From Chthoniobacterales bacterium (GTDB lineage: Bacteria > Verrucomicrobiota > Verrucomicrobiia > Chthoniobacterales > UBA10450): 5,125 bases of DNA. The notes under the pieces were generated by a model. The model saw only the letters and a program-made list of their open reading frames with translations, did not search any database and was not told the DNA's origin. Location of the stretch: NCBI GenBank assembly GCA_013694945.1, contig JACDBM010000357.1:1-5125 (forward strand). The letters are read 5' to 3'. Of this stretch, positions 1-5,125 are shown piece by piece. Numbering within the stretch: position 1 is the stretch's first letter; each line of letters opens with the position of its first letter. A program made the position numbers and the translations under genes.

Positions 1-759
1 TGCGTCATCGATGGAGAAGTCGTTGCGCTCGACAAGCAAGGCCGGTCGTCCTTCCAACTTCTGCAAGGGCGCGAGATGCCGGGTGGCAAGGAACATCCCG
101 TTCACTTTTACGTTTTCGATCTGCTCCAGGCGAGCGGGCACTTGCTTCTGAATCAACGGCTGGAAAAGCGGAAGGATTGGCTCCAGCAGCTTTGCCGGGA
201 AGCCAAGGAACCGGTTCGTTACTCAGGTGAAATCGGTTCGGATCCGGCAAAGCTCCTTAGCGAGGTAAAGCGGCGGGGCTTGGAGGGAATAATTGGTAAG
301 CTACGCGGTTCTGTTTACGAGCCGGCTCGCCGGAGCGGTGCCTGGATCAAGTTGAAGGTTTCCAACGAGCAGGAATTTGTGATTGGAGGTTACACTCCGC
401 CAGCGGGCGCGCGGAATTACTTTGGGGCGCTCCTGGTCGGCTACTATGAGAATGATCGTCTCCTGTTCGCCGGAAAAGTAGGAACAGGATTTAACACGAA
501 GCTACTCGCTGCTTTGCATAAGCAGTTCCAGGGGGAACGTCGCGATGACTGTCCCTTCGCTGACCTGCCTTCAAAACAGGGTGGCGCCTGGGTTCAAGGC
601 ATCACGCCGGCGATCATGCGTCGCTGCCATTGGATTAATCCCGTCTTGGTATGTCAGGTGAAGTTTGCGGAATGGACACGGGACGGGAAGCTGCGGCAGC
701 CTGTCTTTCTCGGGTTGCGCAGCGATAAGGCTGCCCACGACGTCGTGCGCGAAGGTTGA
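1..759 (+). CDS. ATP-dependent DNA ligase, LigD ligase-domain type (5' partial)
   Basis: This is the C-terminal 252 residues of an ATP-dependent DNA ligase, which seals nicks by transferring AMP from an active-site lysine to the DNA 5' phosphate. The frame is open from the first base, so the gene starts upstream, and the KxDG lysine motif is outside the window. Visible nucleotidyltransferase motifs are DGEVVALD at residues 4-11, FYVFDLL (motif III) at 36-42, LEGIIGK (motif IV) at 94-100 and WIKLKV (motif V) at 115-120. An OB-fold follows, ending in the RQPVFLGLRSDK signature typical of bacterial LigD ligase domains. The protein ends with the OB-fold, so no polymerase domain follows; upstream phosphoesterase or polymerase domains remain possible. 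LigD enzymes work with Ku in bacterial end joining, but Ku is not in view. The ATG at 76 is internal to the conserved domain and is not a start. The gene converges on the amidohydrolase 33 bases later. Family assignment is secure; the role in end joining is inferred. Confidence 0.93.
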   Translation, partial: CVIDGEVVALDKQGRSSFQLLQGREMPGGKEHPVHFYVFDLLQASGHLLLNQRLEKRKDWLQQLCREAKEPVRYSGEIGSDPAKLLSEVKRRGLEGIIGKLRGSVYEPARRSGAWIKLKVSNEQEFVIGGYTPPAGARNYFGALLVGYYENDRLLFAGKVGTGFNTKLLAALHKQFQGERRDDCPFADLPSKQGGAWVQGITPAIMRRCHWINPVLVCQVKFAEWTRDGKLRQPVFLGLRSDKAAHDVVREG

Positions 760-792
760 GAACGGCCGCTGAAAGTTTCGAGCGCTCCGCAG

Positions 793-2133
793 CTACTTGT
801 AGCGTTTGCCGTGTTTGATCACAATGTCGACGCGCTGGAGTAGATCGATGTAGCGCAACACATCCCCTTTGACAGCAATGATGTCCGCGAACTTACCAGT
901 GCTGACGGACCCGTAATCTTTGTCCACCTTCATCATCACCGCGGGCCAGTAGGTGGCCGCGCGGAGGGTGGTCATCGGATCAACGCCCAGGCGATTGACC
1001 CACGCATCCAGCTCTCTCCAAGTGGAGCTGCTATGAAACTTCATCGGGATTCCGCTGTCGGTTCCGATCAACATCACGACGCCACTATCCTGGAGCTGTT
1101 TGAACTTGTTGCTGACTGTCGGGCGGCGCAGCGGCGTGATCTGATAGTAAGGCAGCTCTCCGGGATGGGCGATGGAAGCCGCGATGTCTGCAACGATGTC
1201 CGCAGGCACATCCAGCTGCCAGGCTGGATCGTCGAGCTGCTCGGGATTATCGCGGAGATACTCGTAATTGAGAAGCCCTTCGATCGTGGGGCACCAGAAA
1301 AGCGGGCCCAGACTCATCTTTGCGGTCCTTTCCGCAATCATAGTTCGGATATCAGCGGGCAACTCGGGAGCCATGGCCAGTCCGGTGTGCTCGAAGCAAT
1401 CCGCGCCCGCGGCTAGTCCCCGCCTGATCTCCTCTGGCCGATGCGAATGCGCCACTACCGGCAGCTTCCTCGCGTGTGCTTCGGCCACTACCGCCTGCAC
1501 TTCGTCGATCGTCATCTGGTCTTGATCGATCAGCTTGATAATGTTCACACCAGCATCGGCAAGCTGCTTTACTTTTGCCCTCGCATCGTTTGCCCCCTTC
1601 ACTCCCCACCGAAACGCCTCGGTGCCGGGATATGGCTCGTGTTGGATGAAAGGACCCGAAACGTAAAGCGTCGGGCCCGGGAGCTCATCACGATTAATCC
1701 GATCGCGCACTTCAATGCTCTCCTTCAGCGGAGCCCCGAGGTCGCGCGCGCTGGTCACGCCCGCCATGAGCAATTGGTGCGCAGCCGCCGGCATGATCTC
1801 GCTCCCGAGACGCTTCAGGTAGGTCTTGTCCCAATGCTCATAATCGCTGTGGCCAAGCAGCATCGTGTGGACGTGGCAATCCCAAAGCCCGGGCAGGACC
1901 GACATTCCCTCGGTCGAGATCACTTCTCCATCCGGTGGAACCGCCAGCGCACCGATTGTTCCCACGGCGGTGATCCGCTCGTCCTCGATGATAATTACGC
2001 TATTAGCGAGCGGTGGGCCGCCAAACCCGTCGATAAGTCGTCCACCGACCAGCGCTATGGGACGGGCTAACGCATTGTGTGTTTCTGACAAAAACAGCAT
2101 CATCGCGGCACACACCAGATGGGGGATCTTCAT
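793..2133 (-). CDS. Exported metal-dependent amidohydrolase (imidazolonepropionase/prolidase-like)
   Basis: A complete 446-residue protein of the amidohydrolase superfamily, which uses a metal centre to hydrolyse amide or related bonds. The ligands of a binuclear centre are all visible: HxH in DCHVHT (H87, H89), the probable carboxylated lysine K200 in NIIKLI, H229 in VVAHSH, H249 in FEHTG and D359 in LIGTDSG. The flanking beta-sandwich is present at both ends (about residues 25-80 and 405-446, with GKFADIIAV). The first 23 residues look like a signal peptide: a lysine, a hydrophobic stretch and an ALA|R cleavage site, so the enzyme probably acts in the periplasm or is lipid-free and secreted. 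The layout resembles the imidazolonepropionase-like and Xaa-Pro dipeptidase-like amidohydrolases often seen in soil bacteria, but substrate cannot be read from sequence. Only a weak ribosome site precedes the ATG; the signal peptide supports this start. It is divergent from purS across a 95-base spacer containing a strong stem-loop. Confidence 0.93.
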   Translation of the reverse strand: MKIPHLVCAAMMLFLSETHNALARPIALVGGRLIDGFGGPPLANSVIIIEDERITAVGTIGALAVPPDGEVISTEGMSVLPGLWDCHVHTMLLGHSDYEHWDKTYLKRLGSEIMPAAAHQLLMAGVTSARDLGAPLKESIEVRDRINRDELPGPTLYVSGPFIQHEPYPGTEAFRWGVKGANDARAKVKQLADAGVNIIKLIDQDQMTIDEVQAVVAEAHARKLPVVAHSHRPEEIRRGLAAGADCFEHTGLAMAPELPADIRTMIAERTAKMSLGPLFWCPTIEGLLNYEYLRDNPEQLDDPAWQLDVPADIVADIAASIAHPGELPYYQITPLRRPTVSNKFKQLQDSGVVMLIGTDSGIPMKFHSSSTWRELDAWVNRLGVDPMTTLRAATYWPAVMMKVDKDYGSVSTGKFADIIAVKGDVLRYIDLLQRVDIVIKHGKRYK

Positions 2134-2151
2134 GGGAAGAGCCTAGCGTTC

Positions 2152-2177
2152 CGATTGCCTTGAGGACAAGGCGATCG
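2152..2177. repeat. 11-bp inverted repeat / stem-loop in the divergent spacer
   Basis: Arms at 2152-2162 (CGATTGCCTTG) and 2167-2177 (CAAGGCGATCG) pair over 11 positions around the loop AGGA. The only imperfection is T2156 opposite G2173, which is a U-G wobble in a plus-strand transcript. It lies between the divergent starts of the amidohydrolase (2133) and purS (2229). No T-run follows on either strand, so it is a poor intrinsic terminator. It could be an operator dyad or a leader hairpin of purS. The structure is seen directly; a regulatory role is inferred. Confidence 0.55.
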
Positions 2178-2228
2178 TCGCGCCACATTGCGCTTGTTGG
2201 GACTGCGGCTGCGGCAATATTGGAGCTG

Positions 2229-2480
2229 ATGAAATTGAAGGTCATCGTTACACCCAAAGCCGCCGTGCTCGATCCTCAAGGTGCGGCAGTCCGCGACGCG
2301 ATGCAGCACCTGGGGATGCCGGAAGTGCGTAGCGTTCGGATCGGCAAGTATTTAGAAATCGAACTGGACGGAGATGAGCCGGGGATGGAATCACGGCTCC
2401 ATCGAATCTGTCGAGATCTCCTCTCCAATCCGGTGATCGAAGACTACGAATTAAAAACCATGTCTGAGGGCGGTGCGTGA
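2229..2480 (+). CDS. purS: Phosphoribosylformylglycinamidine synthase subunit PurS
   Basis: An 83-residue PurS, the small structural subunit that links PurL and PurQ in the formylglycinamide ribonucleotide amidotransferase complex of de novo purine synthesis (cytoplasmic). It has the family signatures LDPQG at residues 14-18 (shared with Bacillus PurS), VRIGKYLEIEL near 36-46 and NPVIEDYEL near 67-75, and its length matches the family norm of about 80-85 residues. The frame stays open upstream to an ATG at 2079, but those 50 extra residues have no PurS character and overlap the divergent amidohydrolase start. The ATG at 2229 gives the typical opening MKLKVIV and has GGAG at 2222-2225, closer than ideal. 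The last four bases overlap the purQ start, so the two are translationally coupled. No purL is present in the window. Confidence 0.95.
   Translation: MKLKVIVTPKAAVLDPQGAAVRDAMQHLGMPEVRSVRIGKYLEIELDGDEPGMESRLHRICRDLLSNPVIEDYELKTMSEGGA
2466..2480 (+). promoter_or_regulatory. purQ ribosome binding site and GTGA start/stop overlap
   Basis: GAGGG at 2466-2470 sits six bases before a GTG start at 2477. The sequence GTGA carries both the purQ start (2477-2479) and the purS stop TGA (2478-2480). This decides the non-ATG start of purQ, since the protein then opens with the canonical MKFAVIRFPGSNCD, and implies coupled translation that would keep the two subunits in balance. Confidence 0.8.
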
Positions 2481-3187
2481 AGTTCGCGGTTATCCGATTT
2501 CCTGGCTCCAATTGTGATCAGGATTGCACCGCGGCGCTGAGCGGCCTGACAGGCGTCAGCGCGGAGTTCGTCTGGCACAAGCAGAAATCCCTTGCCGGCT
2601 TCGACGCGATCGTCTTGCCCGGCGGATTTTCTTACGGGGATTACCTCCGCTGTGGAGCGATCGCGCGCTTTTCGCCAATCATGACCGCCGTGCTGGAAGA
2701 AGCGGCCGCCGGGAAGCTGGTGATCGGAGTTTGCAACGGATTCCAAATTCTTTGTGAGGCCGGTCTGTTGCCGGGCGCGCTGGTTCGGAATCGCTCGTTG
2801 CGTTTTGTCTGCGGGATAGCGACGACGAGAGTCGAAACCGATGATTCGCCGTTCACCTTGCGAATGCCAAGGGGCACGCTGCTGCGCCTTCCTGTCGCCC
2901 ACGGTGAGGGCTGCTTCTTCGCCGACAAAGCGTTGTTAAGAGACCTCAACGAACATCGGCAGGTGCTGCTACGCTATGCAGATGCTTCGGGTGCAGTAAG
3001 CGCGACTGCAAATCCCAACGGCTCGGCTGAGAACATCGCGGGCATTTGCAACCGAGGTCGCAACGTCTTCGGCCTCATGCCGCACCCCGACCGCGCGTGT
3101 GAAGCGCGCCTCGGCAGCAGCGATGGAGCTAGAATCTTTCGGTCGATGGTGCAAGCCATCGAAGGGCAGCACGCTCGCGCCGCGTAA
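2477..3187 (+). CDS. purQ: Phosphoribosylformylglycinamidine synthase subunit PurQ (glutaminase)
   Basis: A complete 236-residue class I glutamine amidotransferase that releases ammonia from glutamine for PurL, the synthetase partner, in purine synthesis. It opens with the PurQ signature FPGSNCDQD (residues 8-16), has LPGGFSYGDYLRCGAIA around 47-63, the nucleophile C86 in GVCNGFQIL, the AHGEG motif at 141-145 and the catalytic histidine H203 in GLMPHPDRA. Length is close to the usual 220-240. The third triad residue, normally glutamate in the PHPER context (E196 in Bacillus PurQ), is an aspartate here, D205. Everything else looks intact, so the enzyme is probably active. It starts with GTG inside the purS stop and is followed 19 bases later by bioD. 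The small-PurQ form implies separate PurS and PurL partners, unlike the single large PurL of E. coli. Confidence 0.96.
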   Translation: MKFAVIRFPGSNCDQDCTAALSGLTGVSAEFVWHKQKSLAGFDAIVLPGGFSYGDYLRCGAIARFSPIMTAVLEEAAAGKLVIGVCNGFQILCEAGLLPGALVRNRSLRFVCGIATTRVETDDSPFTLRMPRGTLLRLPVAHGEGCFFADKALLRDLNEHRQVLLRYADASGAVSATANPNGSAENIAGICNRGRNVFGLMPHPDRACEARLGSSDGARIFRSMVQAIEGQHARAA

Positions 3188-3206
3188 CCGCCGCGCCGCT
3201 GATTCC

Positions 3207-3872
3207 GTGAGCCTTTTCCTGACCGGAACCGACACGGGTGTTGGCAAGACTTACACGGCTGTCTGTCTCCTTCGCCTGGCCCGCGCTGCTGGTTTGCGCT
3301 GTGCCGGTTTCAAACCGATCTGTTGTGGCGATCGCAGGGACGCTGAACTCCTTCTCGCCGCGAGCAGTGAAGGACTCAGCATCGATGAGGTGAATCCCGT
3401 CTGGCTGAAAACTCCCGTCGCGCCGTTTTCCGCGGCTTGGATTGAAAAGGTCGAGATTCAACCAGAGCAGCTCACTGCCGGGCTGGCAGAACTCCAGCAG
3501 CGTTTCGACTTAGTTCTCGTCGAAGGAGTGGGGGGCTGGCTTGTCCCAATCAAGAGAGATTACTTCGTTGCCGATCTGGCAAAACAGATGGCGCTTCCCG
3601 TAGTGGTCGTTGCCCTCAATCGTCTCGGCTGTTTGAATCACGTGATGTTAACCCTTCGGAGCGTCGAGACGTCTGGGCTGCGGTGCGATGGAGTTGTCTT
3701 AAACAACGCCAATCACAGCGCTGACGTGGCTAGCGCAACGAACGAGAAGATTCTGCGAAAGATCTCGAAGTTTCCGCTACTTCCAATGTTGAGCACGGAC
3801 ATGGCGGAATTTCCGATAGAATGGCATCCAGTTGTTCAACATCATACGAACGCAACGGCGTCTGTTGGTTGA
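3207..3872 (+). CDS. bioD: ATP-dependent dethiobiotin synthetase BioD
   Basis: A 221-residue P-loop enzyme that carboxylates 7,8-diaminopelargonic acid and closes the ureido ring to give dethiobiotin, the step before BioB in biotin synthesis. From the GTG start, the Walker A GTDTGVGKT is at residues 7-15, the substrate-binding K36 in GFKPICCG, D45 in the RDAELL segment, VEGVGGWLVP at 105-114 with the conserved E106, and LGCLNHVMLT at 140-149, close to LGCINHAMLT in E. coli. N166 matches the nucleotide-contacting asparagine. Length fits the family (about 225). The frame is open back to an ATG at 3099 inside purQ, but the 36 extra residues have no BioD character; the start at 3207 puts the P-loop at the normal place. 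No good ribosome site precedes it, so reinitiation after purQ (19 bases away) is likely. The KPxxxG loop reads ICCG where E. coli has VASG. No other bio gene is in the window. Confidence 0.92.
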   Translation: MSLFLTGTDTGVGKTYTAVCLLRLARAAGLRCAGFKPICCGDRRDAELLLAASSEGLSIDEVNPVWLKTPVAPFSAAWIEKVEIQPEQLTAGLAELQQRFDLVLVEGVGGWLVPIKRDYFVADLAKQMALPVVVVALNRLGCLNHVMLTLRSVETSGLRCDGVVLNNANHSADVASATNEKILRKISKFPLLPMLSTDMAEFPIEWHPVVQHHTNATASVG

Positions 3873-3878
3873 ACACAA

Positions 3879-3897
3879 GTGTAACGAATCGTTACAC
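3879..3897. promoter_or_regulatory. Perfect 19-bp palindrome, operator-like
   Basis: GTGTAACG-AAT-CGTTACAC has perfect 8-bp arms around a 3-base centre and begins seven bases after the bioD stop, about 80 bases before the next gene. Size, symmetry and the GTAAC/GTTAC half-sites resemble operators of TetR-family repressors; that likeness is from general knowledge, not a search. An overlapping shorter dyad, ACAC-AA-GTGT (3873-3882), shares its right arm. A TTGAAC at 3869-3874 and GATTAT at 3898-3903 flank it, but their 23-base spacing is too long to call a promoter. No regulator gene is nearby. Confidence 0.5.
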
Positions 3898-3905
3898 GAT
3901 TATGG

Positions 3906-3947
3906 CGAGGCAAGTGAGCTTCCCCTCGTAAAGACGAGGTGGCACCT
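3906..3947 (+). other. Mutually exclusive stem-loops in the leader of the 3980 gene
   Basis: Three alternating pairings share arms. CGAGG (3906-3910) can pair with CCTCG (3924-3928). CCTCGT (3924-3929) can instead pair with ACGAGG (3934-3939) over an AAAG loop. AGGTG (3937-3941) can pair with CACCT (3943-3947) only as a DNA dyad, since one base separates the arms. No U-tract follows, so terminator function is not supported. A direct repeat TGCATT-GC-TGCATT follows at 3947-3960. The layout is attenuator-like, but no known riboswitch was recognised and short GC-rich pairings may arise by chance. Confidence 0.3.
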
Positions 3948-3979
3948 GCATTGCTGCATTCTGGCACAACCCAACAACC

Positions 3980-4456
3980 ATGCTTCTACAAAAAACTCTG
4001 CACATGAGCCAGTCGCTCGCGGAATGTAAATTTCGCCTAGCCAGCATTCAATCCTACCGCCGTCAATTCGTCATGGTAACAAAAGCGACGGTGACGTCGT
4101 CCAAAACGGTGGATTTCAGCTTCCGGGGCCCGCTTGGCTTCCAAGCTCGTACTGTTCTGCTGGCCGCCGATAGCGGTAATCCAAATCAAGCCGCATTTGA
4201 ATCCACCGGCGGGAACATTGATCTAATGGGAATCGTAGATTTCATGGAGATCCGCCCAAACTGCACCGAAGTGACCGTGGCCGTGCATTACGAGATTAAG
4301 AACAGGCTGTTTGCCTGGCTTGATCGGCACTTCCGTTTCGTGGACGCGTTCGTCACGTCGGAACTGCGCAGTATCCGCGCCCATTTCGAAGGAATGGCAG
4401 CTCCTGTCGTCGATCGGCGTGCAATAATGCCGATGCTCGAAACAGCAACCGCTTAA
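3980..4456 (+). CDS. Uncharacterised protein, possibly SRPBCC (START/Bet v1-like) fold
   Basis: A 158-residue protein that I cannot assign to a named family with confidence. It has no signal peptide, membrane segment or catalytic motif. Its pattern suggests an SRPBCC ligand-binding fold: a short first strand (residues 2-10), a helix (12-28), a run of strands between about 30 and 107 including GGNIDLMGIVDFMEI (77-91) and TEVTVAVHYEI (96-106), and a long amphipathic C-terminal helix (108-138). Such proteins bind hydrophobic ligands or act in lipid and cofactor handling. The ATG at 3980 is preferred because it keeps the first strand, but no Shine-Dalgarno precedes it; ATGs at 4004 and 4073 are alternatives, the last of which would lose the first strand and helix. 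The start is therefore uncertain. It follows a 107-base spacer with a palindrome and stem-loops, so it is probably its own transcription unit, and it converges on tyrS 17 bases later. The coding call itself is good; the fold is inference. Confidence 0.7.
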   Translation: MLLQKTLHMSQSLAECKFRLASIQSYRRQFVMVTKATVTSSKTVDFSFRGPLGFQARTVLLAADSGNPNQAAFESTGGNIDLMGIVDFMEIRPNCTEVTVAVHYEIKNRLFAWLDRHFRFVDAFVTSELRSIRAHFEGMAAPVVDRRAIMPMLETATA

Positions 4457-4473
4457 GCACAGCCATCAAGAAC

Positions 4474-5125
4474 CTAGAGCGCGGGGCGATGATGCTCAAT
4501 GCTCTTTTCTTGGTACCGCGGGCGTTGGATCTTCACCGCGCGGGTCTTGTCCAATCGAAGTACTTGGCCGGACCTCAGAATCAGAGTCGCCTTTGCGTCT
4601 GTGACCTTCAAGCCATCGAGCTGGACGCTTCCTTGCTCAATCAGGCGCCGCACTTCGGTCCGGGACTTCGGGAGCGAGAATGCTAGTGCGTAGACCGAAC
4701 TTACGATCGAGACTGCATCCGCGGGTTCACACCAGAACGGTTCGAGGTCAGCGTCGGAAAGACGTTTCTCGCCGAAACGTGCGTTCCAGTCTCGCATCAC
4801 CTTTTCTGCAGCGGCATGCGAATGATAGGTCTCTACAATTTCGCGCCCAAGCTGCTTCTTCGCCTCAACGGGAGGGACGTTTTGGGGAAGGTGGCGCCCG
4901 AGCAGTAGCACGTAATAACGCGCCATGAGATCATCTGAAATGCTCATGATCTTACCGAACATCTCAGACGCGCTTTCATTCAAGCCGATGTAATTGCCGA
5001 GGCTTTTGCTCATCTTTTTCGCGCCATCAAGTCCCTCCAGAATCGGAAGGAGGAGCACAACCTGAGGGGACATACCCTGTTGCTTTTGTAGATCGCGCCC
5101 TACCAAATTGTTAAAGAGCTGATCG
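4474..5125 (-). CDS. tyrS: Tyrosyl-tRNA synthetase, C-terminal part (5' partial)
   Basis: The last 216 residues of a class I tyrosyl-tRNA synthetase, which charges tRNA-Tyr with tyrosine in the cytoplasm. The frame is open to the window edge, beginning inside the DQLFN motif of the tyrosine-binding fold; about 200 N-terminal residues, including the HIGH-type motif, lie outside. Visible parts are the GR-LQ-GMSPQ segment, GLDGAKKMSKSLGN with KMSKS at in-window residues 37-41, the helical anticodon-binding region, and an S4 RNA-binding domain at about 150-198 (VRRLIEQGSVQLDG, then GQVLRLDKTRAVKI). The KMSKS-S4 layout is that of the roughly 400-residue TyrS form, distinct from the E. coli enzyme, which carries KFGKT. 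A TTG at 5106 would be a spurious start inside the conserved domain. The gene converges on the uncharacterised gene at 3980-4456, and no clear terminator lies in the 17-base gap. Confidence 0.95.
   Translation of the reverse strand, partial: DQLFNNLVGRDLQKQQGMSPQVVLLLPILEGLDGAKKMSKSLGNYIGLNESASEMFGKIMSISDDLMARYYVLLLGRHLPQNVPPVEAKKQLGREIVETYHSHAAAEKVMRDWNARFGEKRLSDADLEPFWCEPADAVSIVSSVYALAFSLPKSRTEVRRLIEQGSVQLDGLKVTDAKATLILRSGQVLRLDKTRAVKIQRPRYQEKSIEHHRPAL

Noticed and set aside
780..803. Possible terminator between the ligase and amidohydrolase genes (GAGCGCTC at 780-787 and GCTAC-TT-GTAGC at 792-803)
   Set aside because: Stems are very short, the second has a loop too small to fold as drawn, it overlaps the amidohydrolase stop, and no T-run follows on either strand.
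1441..2070. A 209-codon open frame on the plus strand inside the amidohydrolase gene
   Set aside because: It is antisense to a gene with a full set of metal ligands, and its translation shows no recognisable family pattern. High GC makes long antisense frames common.
2194..2221. Promoter for purS: TTGTTG at 2194 and AATATT at 2216 with a 16-base spacer
   Set aside because: The matches are 3/6 and 4/6, and transcription would begin at the start codon itself, giving a leaderless message. Too weak to list.
2079..2228. N-terminal extension of PurS from an ATG at 2079
   Set aside because: The extra 50 residues have no PurS similarity and would overlap the start of the divergent amidohydrolase gene. 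The ATG at 2229 gives the canonical N-terminus.
2444..2902. A 152-codon open frame on the minus strand inside purQ
   Set aside because: It is antisense to a well-conserved gene and its product is rich in arginine and low in pattern, typical of a shadow frame.
3099..3206. N-terminal extension of BioD from ATGs at 3099 or 3123 within purQ
   Set aside because: BioD proteins begin a few residues before the P-loop, which the GTG at 3207 satisfies; the extension is only purQ read in another frame.
3879..3897. Biotin-regulator (BioQ or BirA) operator next to bioD
   Set aside because: The palindrome lies after bioD, not before it, and half-site spacing differs from TGAAC-N3-GTTAC. It more plausibly serves the downstream gene.
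1..5125. Mobile element, CRISPR array, tRNA/rRNA, toxin-antitoxin or defence island
   Set aside because: No transposase or integrase motif, no regularly spaced repeats, no cloverleaf or rRNA segment and no paired small toxin-antitoxin genes were visible on either strand. Genes are densely packed housekeeping types without a compositional break.

Overview
The window reads as an ordinary chromosomal stretch from a free-living bacterium with moderately high GC. The purS and purQ genes are separate, there is a KMSKS-type tyrosyl-tRNA synthetase with an S4 domain, a LigD-type ATP-dependent DNA ligase, and an exported amidohydrolase. This mix is common in soil Verrucomicrobia or Acidobacteria. Gene content alone cannot settle the phylum, so this placement is an inference.

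Layout from left to right. Positions 1-759 (+) hold the C-terminal part of an ATP-dependent DNA ligase whose N-terminus lies outside the window. It converges on a secreted metal-dependent amidohydrolase at 793-2133 (-). A 95-base divergent spacer containing an 11-bp stem-loop then leads into a tight plus-strand run: purS (2229-2480), purQ (2477-3187, overlapping purS by four bases) and bioD (3207-3872, 19 bases after purQ). The next spacer, 3873-3979, is the most structured non-coding stretch in the window. It holds a perfect 19-bp operator-like palindrome and, downstream, mutually exclusive stem-loops. It leads to an unassigned small protein with SRPBCC-like features (3980-4456, +). This gene converges on tyrS at 4474-5125 (-), whose N-terminal half runs off the right edge.

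PurS and PurQ are two of the three subunits of formylglycinamide ribonucleotide amidotransferase, the fourth step of purine synthesis. The synthetase subunit PurL is not in the window. BioD makes dethiobiotin, the penultimate step of biotin synthesis, and is probably co-transcribed with purSQ although the pathways are unrelated. The ligase may belong to non-homologous end joining, but no Ku gene is visible.

I found no mobile element, CRISPR array, tRNA or rRNA, and nothing that amounts to a new multi-gene system. The points worth a second look are the two structured intergenic regions, a Glu-to-Asp change at the PurQ catalytic triad, and the unassigned gene.
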